NCBI GenBank assembly: GCA_023053545.1 | Contig: JAKZAN010000126.1 | Coordinates: forward strand, 25,702-89,701 | DNA from: Lepidurus packardi | Taxonomy: Eukaryota; Arthropoda; Branchiopoda; Notostraca; Triopsidae | DNA length: 64,000 nt | Direction of reading: 5' to 3' | Shown here: one piece after another, positions 31,601 through 45,300 of the stretch | Layout: each line of letters opens with the position of its first letter | How positions within the stretch are numbered: position 1 is the first letter of the stretch | Notes under the pieces: model-generated | What the model was told of the DNA's origin: nothing | Databases searched by the model: none | Seen by the model: the letters and a program-made list of their open reading frames with translations, nothing else | Program-made: the position numbers and the translations under genes

Positions 31601-34600
31601 TTTTACACTGGTTTAACCTGGTTTATACTAGTTCAAACTGGTTTAAATTGGTCTACTCATGTCTAAACTGGTTTACTCATGTCTAAACTGGTTTAACGTA
31701 GTTTATAAACTGGTTTATACTAGTCCAAACTGGTTTAAACCGGTTAAAACTGGCTTAATCTGGTTTAAACTGGTTAAAACTAGATTATAAACTGGTTTAT
31801 ACCGGTGTAAACAGGTCTAAACTGGTTTTAACTGGTATAAACTAGTTCAAACTGGTTTAAATTTTTTTAACAGTTCTAAACTGGTTTAAACTAGTTTATT
31901 AACTGTGTTACACTGGTTTAAACTTGTTTAAACTAGTTCAAACTGGTATAAACTGGTTTACACAGGTCTAAACTGGTTTAAACTGGTTCTAAATGGTATA
32001 AACTGGTTTACACAGGTCTAAACTGGTTTAAACTGGTTTATACTAGTTCAAACTGGTTTAAGCCGGTTAAAACTGGCTTAAGCTGGTTTAAACTGGTCAA
32101 AACCAGATTATAAACTGGTTTATACCGGTGTAAACAGGTCTAAACTGGTTTTAACTGGTATAAACTGGTTTACACAGGTCTAAACTGGTTTAAACTTTTT
32201 GATACTAGTTCAAACTGGTTGAAATTTTCTTAACAGGTCTAAACTTGTTCAAACTGGTTTATAAACTGGTTTAAAACGTTTTTAACTGGCTTAAACTGGT
32301 TTAAACCAAGCCTAAACAGGTCTAAACTGGTTTAAATAGTTTATTAACTGTTTTAAACTGGTTTAAACTTATTTATACTAGTTCAAAATGGTTTAAACTG
32401 GTTTACACAGGTCTAAATTGGTTTAAGCGAGTTCATAAACTGGTTTATACCGGTGTAAACAGGTCTAAACTGGTTTAAGCTAGTTCATAAACTGGTTTAT
32501 ACCGGTGTAAACAGGTTTAAACTGGTTCTAAATGGTATAAAATGGTTTACACAGGTCTAAACTGGTTTAAACTGGTTTATACTAGTTCAAACTGGTTTAA
32601 GCCGGTTAAAACTGGCTTAATCTGGTTTAAACTGGTCAAAACCAGATTATAAACTGGTTTATACCTGTGTAAACAGGTCTAAACTGGTTTTAACTGGTAT
32701 AAACTGGCTTACAAAGGTTTAAACTGGTTTATACTAGTTCAAACTGGTTGAAATTTTTTTAACAGGTCTAAACTTGTTTTAACTAGTTTATAAACTGGTT
32801 TAAAACGTTTTTAACTGGCTTAAACTTGCTTAAACTGGTTTAAACCAGGCCTAAACAGGTCTTAACTGGTTTAAACTAGTTTATTAACTGTTTATACTAG
32901 TTCAAACTGGTTTAAACCGGTTAAAACTGGCTTAATCTGGTTTAAACTGGTCAAAACTAGATTATAAACTGGTTTATACCGGTGTAAACAGGTCTAAACT
33001 GGTTTTAACTGGTATAAACTAGTTCAAACTGGTTTAAATTTTTTTAACAGGTCTAAACTGGTTTAAACTAGTTTATTAACTGGTTTATACCGGTGTAAAC
33101 AGGTCTAAACTGGTTCTAAATGGTATAAACTGGTTTACACAGGTCTAAACTGGTTTAAACTGGTTCTAAATGGTATAAACTGGTTTACACAGGTCTAAAC
33201 TGGTTTAAACTGGTTTATACTAGTTCAAACTGGTTTAAGCCGGTTAAAACTGGCTTAAGCTGGTTTAAACTGGTCAAAACCAGATTATAAACTGGTTTAT
33301 ACCGGTGTAAACAGGTCTAAACTGGTTTTAACTGGTATAAACTGGTTTACACAGGTCTACACTGGTTTAAACTTTTTGATACTAGTTCAAACTGGTTGAA
33401 ATTTTTTTAACAGGTCTAAACTTGTTCAAACTAGTTTATAAACTGGTTTAAAACGTTTTTAACTGGCTTCAACTGGTTTAAACCAAGCCTAAACAGGTCT
33501 AAACTGGTTTAAATAGTTTATTTACTGTTTTAAACTGGTTTAAACTTATTTATACTAGTTCAAAATGGTTTAAACTGGTTTACACAGGTCTAAATTGGTT
33601 TAAGCGAGTTCATAAACTGGTTTATACCGGTGTAAACAGGTCTAAACTGGTTCTAAATGGTATAAACTGGTTTACACAAGTCTAAACTGGTTTATACTAG
33701 TTCAAACTTGTTTAATTTTTTTTTAACAGGTCTAAGCTTGTTTAAGCTAGTTTATAAACTGGTTTAAACCGTTTTTAACTGGCTTAAACTGGTTTAAACC
33801 AGGCCTAAAAAGGTCTAAACTGGTTTAAACTAGTTTATTAACTGTTTTACACTGGTTTAACCTGGTTTATACTAGTTAAAACTGGTTTAAACTGGTCTAC
33901 TCATGTCTAAACTGGTTTACTCATGTCTAAACTGGTTTAACGTAGTTTATAAACTGGTTTATACTAGTTCAAACTGGTTTAAACCGGTTAAAACTGGCTT
34001 AATCTTGTTTAAACTGGTTAAAACTAGATTATAAACTGGTTTATACCGGTGTAAACAATTCTAAACTGGTTTTAACTGGTATAAACTAGTTCAAACTGGT
34101 TTAAATTTTTTTTAACAGTTCTAAACTGGTTTAAACTAGTTTATTAACTGTGTTACACTGGTTTAAACTTGTTTAAACTAGTTCAAACTGGTATAAACTG
34201 GTTTACACAGGTCTAAACTGGTTTAAGCTAGTTTATAAACTGGTTTATACCGGTGTAAACAGGTCTAAACTGGTTCTAAATGGTATAAAATGGTTTACAC
34301 AGGTCTAAACTGGTTTAAACTGGTTTATACTAGTTCAAACTGGTTTAAGCCGGTTAAAACTGGCTTAATCTGGTTTAAACTGGTCAAAACCAGATTATAA
34401 ACTGGTTTATACCGGTGTAAACAGGTCTAAACTGGTTTTAACTGGTATAAACTGGCTTACAAAGGTTTAAACTGGTTTATACTAGTTCAAACTGGTTGAA
34501 ATTTTTTTAACAGGTCTAAACTTGTTTTAACTAGTTTATAAACTGGTTTAAAACGTTTTTAACTGGCTTAAACTTGCTTAAACTGGTTTAAACCAGGCCT

Positions 34601-35127
34601 AAACAGGTCTTAACTGGTTTAAACGAGTTTATTAACTGTTTATACTAGTTCAAACTGGTTTAAACCGGTTAAAACTGGCTTAATCTGGTTTAAACTGGTC
34701 AAAACTAGATTATAAACTGGTTTATACCGGTGTAAATAGGTCTTAACTGGTTTTAACTGGTATAAACTGGTTTACACAGGTCTAAACTGGTCTGAACTGG
34801 TTTATACTAGTTCAAACTGGTTGAAATTTTTTTAACAGGTCTAAACTGGTCTGAACTGGTTTATACTAGTTCAAACTGGTTGAAATTTTTTTAACAGGTC
34901 TAAACTGGTTTAAACTAGTTTATTAACTGTGTTACACTGGTTTAAACTTGTTTATACTAGTTCAAACTGGTTTAAACTGGTTTACACAGGTCTAAACTGG
35001 TTTAAGCTAGTTTATAAACTGGTTTTCACCGGTGTAAACAGGTCCAAACTGGTTCTAAATGGTATAAACTGGTTTACACAGGTCTAAACTGGTGTAAACT
35101 GGTTTATACTAGTTCAAACTGGTTTAA
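25690..35127. repeat. Two tandem copies of a ~4.77-kb satellite A unit
   Basis: Equivalent points such as 25861/30626, 26651/31416 and 26931/31696 are 4765 bp apart. After about 33080 the offset becomes 4673 because the second copy lacks ~92 bp. Similarity to the first copy stops near 30455/35128, consistent with a head-to-tail duplication of 25690-30454. Confidence 0.85.
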
Positions 35128-37797
35128 ACCGGTTAAAACTGGCTTAATCTGGTTTAAACTGGTCAAAACTAGATTATAAACTGGTTTATACCGGTGTAAA
35201 CAGGTTTAAACTGGTTTTAACTGGTATAAACTGGTTTACACAGGTCTAAACTGGTTTAAACTGGTTGATACTAGTTCAAACTGGTTGAAATTTTTTAACA
35301 GGTCTAAACTTGTTCAAACTAGTTTATAAACTGGTTTAAAACGTTTTTAACTGGCTTAAACTGGTTTAAACCAGGCCTAAACAGGTCTAAACTGGTTTAA
35401 ACTAGTTTATTAACTGTTTTACACTGGTTTCAACTTGTTTATACTAGTTCAAACTGGTTTAAACTGGTTTACACAGGTCTAAACTGGTTTAAGCTAGTTT
35501 ATAAACTGGTTTATACCGGTGTAAACAGGTCTAAACTGGTTCTAAATGGTATAAACTGGTTTACACAGGTCTAAACTGGTTTAAACTGGTTTATACTAGT
35601 TCAAACTGGTTTAAGCCGGTTAAAACTGGCTTAATCTGGTTTAAACTGGTTAAAACTAGATTATAAACTGGTTTATACCGGTGTAAACAGGTCTAAACTG
35701 GTTTTAACTGGTATAAACTAGTTCAAACTGGTTTAAATTTTTTTAACAGGTCTAAACTGGTTTAAACTAGTTTATTAACTGTGTTACACTGGTTTAAACT
35801 TGTTTATACTAGTTCAAACTGGTTTAAACTGGTTTACACAGGTCTAAACTGGTTTAAGCTAGTTTATAAACTGGTTTATACCGGTGTAAACAGGTCTAAA
35901 CTGGTTCTAAATGGTATAAACTGGTTTACAAGGTCTAAACTGGTTTAAACTGGTTTATACTAGTCCAAACTGGTTTAAGCCGGTTAAAACTGGCTTAATA
36001 TGGTTTAAACTGGTCAAAACCAGATTATAAACTGATTTATACCGGTGTAAGCAGGTCTAAACTGGTTTTAACTGGTATAAACTGGTTTACAAAGGTTTAA
36101 ACTGGTTTATACTAGTTCAAACTGGTTGAAGTTTTTTAACAGGTCTAAACTTGTTTTAACTAGTTTATAAACTGGTTTGAAACGTTTTTAACTGGCTTAA
36201 ACTGGCTTAAACTGGTTTAAACCAGGCCTAAACAGGTCTTAACTGTTTTAAACTAGTTTATTAACTGTTTTACACTGGTTTAAACTGGTTTACACAGGTC
36301 TAAACTGGTTTAAGCTAGTTTATAAACTGGTTTATACCTTTGTAAACAGGTCTAAACTGGTTCTAAATGGCATAAACTGGTTTACACAGGTCTAAACAGG
36401 TTTAAACTGGTTTATACTAGTTCAAACTGGTTTAAACTGGTCTACTCATGTCTAAACTGGTTTACTCATGTCTAAACTGGTTTAAGGTAGTTTATAGACT
36501 GGTTTATACTAGTTCAAACTGGTTTAAACCGGTTAAAACTGGCTTAATCTGGTTTAAACTGGTCAAAACTAGATTATAAACTGGTTTATACCGGTGTAAA
36601 CAGGTCTAAACTGGTTTTAACTGGTATAAACTAGTTCAAACTGGTTTAAATTTTTTTAACAGGTCTAAACTGGTTTAAACTAGTTTATTAACTGTGTTAC
36701 ACTGGTTTAAACTTGTTTAAACTAGTTCAAACTGGTTTAAACTGGTTTACACAGGTCTAAACTGGTTTAAGCTAGTTTATAAACTGGTTTATACCGGTGT
36801 AAACAGGTCTAAACTGGTTCTAAATTGTATAAACTGGTTTACACAGGTCTAAACTGGTTTAAACTGGTTCTAAATGGTATAAACTGGTTTACACAGGTCT
36901 AAACTGGTTTAAACTGGTTTATACTAGTTCAAACTGGTTTAAGCCGGTTAAAACTGGCTTAAGCTGGTTTAAACTGGTCAAAACCAGATTATAAACTGGT
37001 TTATACCGGTGTAAACAGGTCTAAACTGGTTTTAACTGGTATAAACTGGTTTACACAGGTCTACACTGGTTTAAACTTTTTGATACTAGTTCAAACTGGT
37101 TGAAATTTTTTTAACAGGTCTAAACTTGTTCAAACTAGTTTATAAACTGGTTTAAAACGTTTTTAACTGGCTTCAACTGGTTTAAACCAAGCCTAAACAG
37201 GTCTAAACTGGTTCAAATAGTTTATTTACTGTTTTAAACTGGTTTAAACTTATTTATACTAGTTCAAAATGGTTTAAACTGGTTTACACAGGTCTAAATT
37301 GGTTTAAGCGAGTTCATAAACTGGTTTATACCGGTGTAAACAGGTCTAAACTGGTTCTAAATGGTATAAACTGGTTTACACAAGTCTAAACTGGTTTATA
37401 CTAGTTCAAACTTGTTTAATTTTTTTTTAACAGGTCTAAGCTTGTTTAAGCTAGTTTATAAACTGGTTTAAACCGTTTTTAACTGGCTTAAACTGGTTTA
37501 AACCAGGCCTAAAAAGGTCTAAACTGGTTTAAACTAGTTTATTAACTGTTTTACACTGGTTTAACCTGGTTTATACTAGTTAAAACTGGTTTAAACTGGT
37601 CTACTCATGTCTAAACTGGTTTACTCATGTCTAAACTGGTTTAACGTAGTTTATAAACTGGTTTATACTAGTTCAAACTGGTTTAAACCGGTTAAAACTG
37701 GCTTAATCTTGTTTAAACTGGTTAAAACTAGATTATAAACTGGTTTATACCGGTGTAAACAGGTCTAAACTGGTTTTAACTGGTATAAACTAGTTCA
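34560..37797. repeat. Satellite A segment duplicated at ~5.87 kb offset (left copy)
   Basis: Matching points 34734/40603, 36032/41902 and 37380/43252 show a 3.2-kb segment copied to about 40429-43666. The left copy lacks CA at about 35932, giving a 1-2 bp change in offset. Confidence 0.75.
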
Positions 37798-39139
37798 AAC
37801 TGGTTTTAATTTTTTTTAACAGGTCTAAACTGGTTTAAACTAGTTTATTAACTGTGTTACACTGGTTTAAACTTGTTTAAACTAGTTCAAACTGGTATAA
37901 ACTGGTTTACACAGGTCTAAACTGGTTTAAGCTAGTTTATAAACTGGTTTATACCGGTGTAAACAGGTCTAAACTGGTTCTAAATGGTATAAAATGGTTT
38001 ACACAGGTCTAAACTGGTTTAAACTGGTTTATACTAGTTCAAACTGGTTTAAGCCGGTTAAAACTGGCTTAATCTGGTTTAAACTGGTCAAAACCAGATT
38101 ATAAACTGGTTTATACCGGTGTAAACAGGTCTAAACTGGTTTTAACTGGTATAAACTGGCTTACAAAGGTTTAAACTGGTTTATACTAGTTCAAACTGGT
38201 TGAAATTTTTTTAACAGGTCTAAACTTGTTTTAACTAGTTTATAAACTGGTTTAAAACGTTTTTAACTGGCTTAAACTTGCTTAAACTGGTTTAAACCAG
38301 GCCTAAACAGGTCTTAACTGGTTTAAACGAGTTTATTAACTGTTTATACTAGTTCAAACTGGTTTAAACCGGTTAAAACTGGCTTAATCTGGTTTAAACT
38401 GGTCAAAACTAGATTATAAACTGGTTTATACCGGTGTAAATAGGTCTTAACTGGTTTTAACTGGTATAAACTGGTTTACACAGGTCTAAACTGGTCTGAA
38501 CTGGTTTATACTAGTTCAAACTGGTTGAAATTTTTTTAACAGGTCTAAACTGGTCTGAACTGGTTTATACTAGTTCAAACTGGTTGAAATTTTTTTAACA
38601 GGTCTAAACTGGTTTAAACTAGTTTATTAACTGTGTTACACTGGTTTAAACTTGTTTATACTAGTTCAAACTGGTTTAAACTGGTTTACACAGGTCTAAA
38701 CTGGTTTAAGCTAGTTTATAAACTGGTTTTCACCGGTGTAAACAGGTCCAAACTGGTTCTAAATGGTATAAACTGGTTTACACAGGTCTAAACTGGTGTA
38801 AACTGGTTTATACTAGTTCAAACTGGTTTAAACCGGTTAAAACTGGCTTAATCTGGTTTAAACTGGTCAAAACTAGATTATAAACTGGTTTATACCGGTG
38901 TAAACAGGTTTAAACTGGTTTTAACTGGTATAAACTGGTTTACACAGGTCTAAACTGGTTTAAACTGGTTGATACTAGTTCAAACTGGTTGAAATTTTTT
39001 AACAGGTCTAAACTTGTTCAAACTAGTTTATAAACTGGTTTAAAACGTTTTTAACTGGCTTAAACTGGTTTAAACCAGGCCTAAACAGGTCTAAACTGGT
39101 TTAAACTAGTTTATTAACTGTTTTACACTGGTTTCAACT

Positions 39140-40718
39140 TGTTTATACTAGTTCAAACTGGTTTAAACTGGTTTACACAGGTCTAAACTGGTTTAAGCTA
39201 GTTTATAAACTGGTTTATACCGGTGTAAACAGGTCTAAACTGGTTCTAAATGGTATAAACTGGTTTACACAGGTCTAAACTGGTTTAAACTGGTTTATAC
39301 TAGTCCAAACTGGTTTAAGCCGGTTAAAACTGGCTTAATATGGTTTAAACTGGTCAAAACCAGATTATAAACTGATTTATACCGGTGTAAGCAGGTCTAA
39401 ACTGGTTTTAACTGGTATAAACTGGTTTACAAAGGTTTAAACTGGTTTATACTAGTTCAAACTGGTTGAAGTTTTTTAACAGGTCTAAACTTGTTTTAAC
39501 TAGTTTATAAACTGGTTTGAAACGTTTTTAACTGGCTTAAACTTGCTTAAACTGGTTTAAACCAGGCCTAAACAGGTCTTAACTGGTTTAAACGAGTTTA
39601 TTAACTGTTTATACTAGTTCAAACTGGTTTAAACCGGTTAAAACTGGCTTAATCTGGTTTAAACTGGTCAAAACTAGATTATAAACTGGTTTATACCGGT
39701 GTAAATAGGTCTTAACTGGTTTTAACTGGTATAAACTGGTTTACACAGGTCTAAACTGGTCTGAACTGGTTTATACTAGTTCAAACTGGTTGAAATTTTT
39801 TTAACAGGTCTAAACTGGTTTAAACTGGTTTATACTAGTTCAAACTGGTTTAAGCCGGTTAAAACTGGCTTAATCTGGTTTAAACTGGTTAAAACTAGAT
39901 TATAAACTGGTTTATACCGGTGTAAACAGGTCTAAACTGGTTTTAACTGGTATAAACTAGTTCAAACTGGTTTAAATTTTTTTAACAGGTCTAAACTGGT
40001 TTAAACTAGTTTATTAACTGTGTTACACTGGTTTAAACTTGTTTATACTAGTTCAAACTGGTTTAAACTGGTTTACACAGGTCTAAACTGGTTTAAGCTA
40101 GTTTATAAACTGGTTTATACCGGTGTAAACAGGTCTAAACTGGTTCTAAATGGTATAAACTGGTTTACACAGGTCTAAACTGGTTTAAACTGGTTTATAC
40201 TAGTCCAAACTGGTTTAAGCCGGTTAAAACTGGCTTAATATGGTTTAAACTGGTCAAAACCAGATTATAAACTGATTTATACCGGTGTAAGCAGGTCTAA
40301 ACTGGTTTTAACTGGTATAAACTGGTTTACAAAGGTTTAAACTGGTTTATACTAGTTCAAACTGGTTGAAGTTTTTTAACAGGTCTAAACTTGTTTTAAC
40401 TAGTTTATAAACTGGTTTGAAACGTTTTTAACTGGCTTAAACTTGCTTAAACTGGTTTAAACCAGGCCTAAACAGGTCTTAACTGGTTTAAACGAGTTTA
40501 TTAACTGTTTATACTAGTTCAAACTGGTTTAAACCGGTTAAAACTGGCTTAATCTGGTTTAAACTGGTCAAAACTAGATTATAAACTGGTTTATACCGGT
40601 GTAAATAGGTCTTAACTGGTTTTAACTGGTATAAACTGGTTTACACAGGTCTAAACTGGTCTGAACTGGTTTATACTAGTTCAAACTGGTTGAAATTTTT
40701 TTAACAGGTCTAAACTGG
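39140..40718. repeat. Satellite A segment repeated at 900-bp offset
   Basis: The rare word CTGATTTATACCGG at 39372 recurs at 40272, and about 680 bp around it match (39140-39818 against 40040-40718). The match ends where one copy continues TTTAAACTGG and the other TCTGAACTGG. Confidence 0.75.
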
Positions 40719-43666
40719 TCTGAACTGGTTTATACTAGTTCAAACTGGTTGAAATTTTTTTAACAGGTCTAAACTGGTTTAAACTAGTTTATTAACTGTG
40801 TTACACTGGTTTAAACTTGTTTATACTAGTTCAAACTGGTTTAAACTGGTTTACACAGGTCTAAACTGGTTTAAGCTAGTTTATAAACTGGTTTTCACCG
40901 GTGTAAACAGGTCCAAACTGGTTCTAAATGGTATAAACTGGTTTACACAGGTCTAAACTGGTGTAAACTGGTTTATACTAGTTCAAACTGGTTTAAACCG
41001 GTTAAAACTGGCTTAATCTGGTTTAAACTGGTCAAAACTAGATTATAAACTGGTTTATACCGGTGTAAACAGGTTTAAACTGGTTTTAACTGGTATAAAC
41101 TGGTTTACACAGGTCTAAACTGGTTTAAACTGGTTGATACTAGTTCAAACTGGTTGAAATTTTTTAACAGGTCTAAACTTGTTCAAACTAGTTTATAAAC
41201 TGGTTTAAAACGTTTTTAACTGGCTTAAACTGGTTTAAACCAGGCCTAAACAGGTCTAAACTGGTTTAAACTAGTTTATTAACTGTTTTACACTGGTTTC
41301 AACTTGTTTATACTAGTTCAAACTGGTTTAAACTGGTTTACACAGGTCTAAACTGGTTTAAGCTAGTTTATAAACTGGTTTATACCGGTGTAAACAGGTC
41401 TAAACTGGTTCTAAATGGTATAAACTGGTTTACACAGGTCTAAACTGGTTTAAACTGGTTTATACTAGTTCAAACTGGTTTAAGCCGGTTAAAACTGGCT
41501 TAATCTGGTTTAAACTGGTTAAAACTAGATTATAAACTGGTTTATACCGGTGTAAACAGGTCTAAACTGGTTTTAACTGGTATAAACTAGTTCAAACTGG
41601 TTTAAATTTTTTTAACAGGTCTAAACTGGTTTAAACTAGTTTATTAACTGTGTTACACTGGTTTAAACTTGTTTATACTAGTTCAAACTGGTTTAAACTG
41701 GTTTACACAGGTCTAAACTGGTTTAAGCTAGTTTATAAACTGGTTTATACCGGTGTAAACAGGTCTAAACTGGTTCTAAATGGTATAAACTGGTTTACAC
41801 AGGTCTAAACTGGTTTAAACTGGTTTATACTAGTCCAAACTGGTTTAAGCCGGTTAAAACTGGCTTAATATGGTTTAAACTGGTCAAAACCAGATTATAA
41901 ACTGATTTATACCGGTGTAAGCAGGTCTAAACTGGTTTTAACTGGTATAAACTGGTTTACAAAGGTTTAAACTGGTTTATACTAGTTCAAACTGGTTGAA
42001 GTTTTTTAACAGGTCTAAACTTGTTTTAACTAGTTTATAAACTGGTTTGAAACGTTTTTAACTGGCTTAAACTGGCTTAAACTGGTTTAAACCAGGCCTA
42101 AACAGGTCTTAACTGTTTTAAACTAGTTTATTAACTGTTTTACACTGGTTTAAACTGGTTTACACAGGTCTAAACTGGTTTAAGCTAGTTTATAAACTGG
42201 TTTATACCTTTGTAAACAGGTCTAAACTGGTTCTAAATGGCATAAACTGGTTTACACAGGTCTAAACAGGTTTAAACTGGTTTATACTAGTTCAAACTGG
42301 TTTAAACTGGTCTACTCATGTCTAAACTGGTTTACTCATGTCTAAACTGGTTTAAGGTAGTTTATAGACTGGTTTATACTAGTTCAAACTGGTTTAAACC
42401 GGTTAAAACTGGCTTAATCTGGTTTAAACTGGTCAAAACTAGATTATAAACTGGTTTATACCGGTGTAAACAGGTCTAAACTGGTTTTAACTGGTATAAA
42501 CTAGTTCAAACTGGTTTAAATTTTTTTAACAGGTCTAAACTGGTTTAAACTAGTTTATTAACTGTGTTACACTGGTTTAAACTTGTTTAAACTAGTTCAA
42601 ACTGGTTTAAACTGGTTTACACAGGTCTAAACTGGTTTAAGCTAGTTTATAAACTGGTTTATACCGGTGTAAACAGGTCTAAACTGGTTCTAAATTGTAT
42701 AAACTGGTTTACACAGGTCTAAACTGGTTTAAACTGGTTCTAAATGGTATAAACTGGTTTACACAGGTCTAAACTGGTTTAAACTGGTTTATACTAGTTC
42801 AAACTGGTTTAAGCCGGTTAAAACTGGCTTAAGCTGGTTTAAACTGGTCAAAACCAGATTATAAACTGGTTTATACCGGTGTAAACAGGTCTAAACTGGT
42901 TTTAACTGGTATAAACTGGTTTACACAGGTCTACACTGGTTTAAACTTTTTGATACTAGTTCAAACTGGTTGAAATTTTTTTAACAGGTCTAAACTTGTT
43001 CAAACTAGTTTATAAACTGGTTTAAAACGTTTTTAACTGGCTTCAACTGGTTTAAACCAAGCCTAAACAGGTCTAAACTGGTTCAAATAGTTTATTTACT
43101 GTTTTAAACTGGTTTAAACTTATTTATACTAGTTCAAAATGGTTTAAACTGGTTTACACAGGTCTAAATTGGTTTAAGCGAGTTCATAAACTGGTTTATA
43201 CCGGTGTAAACAGGTCTAAACTGGTTCTAAATGGTATAAACTGGTTTACACAAGTCTAAACTGGTTTATACTAGTTCAAACTTGTTTAATTTTTTTTAAC
43301 AGGTCTAAGCTTGTTTAAGCTAGTTTATAAACTGGTTTAAACCGTTTTTAACTGGCTTAAACTGGTTTAAACCAGGCCTAAAAAGGTCTAAACTGGTTTA
43401 AACTAGTTTATTAACTGTTTTACACTGGTTTAACCTGGTTTATACTAGTTAAAACTGGTTTAAACTGGTCTACTCATGTCTAAACTGGTTTACTCATGTC
43501 TAAACTGGTTTAACGTAGTTTATAAACTGGTTTATACTAGTTCAAACTGGTTTAAACCGGTTAAAACTGGCTTAATCTTGTTTAAACTGGTTAAAACTAG
43601 ATTATAAACTGGTTTATACCGGTGTAAACAGGTCTAAACTGGTTTTAACTGGTATAAACTAGTTCA
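40429..43666. repeat. Satellite A segment duplicated at ~5.87 kb offset (right copy)
   Basis: This is the partner of 34560-37797. It ends abruptly at ~43666, where AGTTCATCTAGTTCAAAC joins two sites out of register, the only such word I saw in the array, marking a recombination breakpoint. Confidence 0.75.
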
Positions 43667-45300
43667 TCTAGTTCAAACTGGTTTAAACTGGTTTACACAG
43701 GTCTAAACTGGTTTAAGCTAGTTTATAAACTGGTTTTCACCGGTGTAAACAGGTCCAAACTGGTTCTAAATGGTATAAACTGGTTTACACAGGTCTAAAC
43801 TGGTGTAAACTGGTTTATACTAGTTCAAACTGGTTTAAACCGGTTAAAACTGGCTTAATCTGGTTTAAACTGGTCAAAACTAGATTATAAACTGGTTTAT
43901 ACCGGTGTAAACAGGTTTAAACTGGTTTTAACTGGTATAAACTGGTTTACACAGGTCTAAACTGGTTTAAACTGGTTGATACTAGTTCAAACTGGTTGAA
44001 ATTTTTTAACAGGTCTAAACTTGTTCAAACTAGTTTATAAACTGGTTTAAAACGTTTTTAACTGGCTTAAACTGGTTTAAACCAGGCCTAAACAGGTCTA
44101 AACTGGTTTAAACTAGTTTATTAACTGTTTTACACTGGTTTCAACTTGTTTATACTAGTTCAAACTGGTTTAAACTGGTTTACACAGGTCTAAACTGGTT
44201 TAAGCTAGTTTATAAACTGGTTTATACCGGTGTAAACAGGTCTAAACTGGTTCTAAATGGTATAAACTGGTTTACACAGGTCTAAACTGGTTTAAACTGG
44301 TTTATACTAGTTCAAACTGGTTTAAGCCGGTTAAAACTGGCTTAATCTGGTTTAAACTGGTTAAAACTAGATTATAAACTGGTTTATACCGGTGTAAACA
44401 GGTCTAAACTGGTTTTAACTGGTATAAACTAGTTCAAACTGGTTTAAATTTTTTTAACAGGTCTAAACTGGTTTAAACTAGTTTATTAACTGTGTTACAC
44501 TGGTTTAAACTTGTTTATACTAGTTCAAACTGGTTTAAACTGGTTTACACAGGTCTAAACTGGTTTAAGCTAGTTTATAAACTGGTTTATACCGGTGTAA
44601 ACAGGTCTAAACTGGTTCTAAATGGTATAAACTGGTTTACACAGGTCTAAACTGGTTTAAACTGGTTTATACTAGTCCAAACTGGTTTAAGCCGGTTAAA
44701 ACTGGCTTAATATGGTTTAAACTGGTCAAAACCAGATTATAAACTGATTTATACCGGTGTAAGCAGGTCTAAACTGGTTTTAACTGGTATAAACTGGTTT
44801 ACAAAGGTTTAAACTGGTTTATACTAGTTCAAACTGGTTGAAGTTTTTTAACAGGTCTAAACTTGTTTTAACTAGTTTATAAACTGGTTTGAAACGTTTT
44901 TAACTGGCTTAAACTGGCTTAAACTGGTTTAAACCAGGCCTAAACAGGTCTTAACTGTTTTAAACTAGTTTATTAACTGTTTTACACTGGTTTAAACTGG
45001 TTTACACAGGTCTAAACTGGTTTAAGCTAGTTTATAAACTGGTTTATACCTTTGTAAACAGGTCTAAACTGGTTCTAAATGGCATAAACTGGTTTACACA
45101 GGTCTAAACAGGTTTAAACTGGTTTATACTAGTTCAAACTGGTTTAAACTGGTCTACTCATGTCTAAACTGGTTTACTCATGTCTAAACTGGTTTAAGGT
45201 AGTTTATAGACTGGTTTATACTAGTTCAAACTGGTTTAAACCGGTTAAAACTGGCTTAATCTGGTTTAAACTGGTCAAAACTAGATTATAAACTGGTTTA

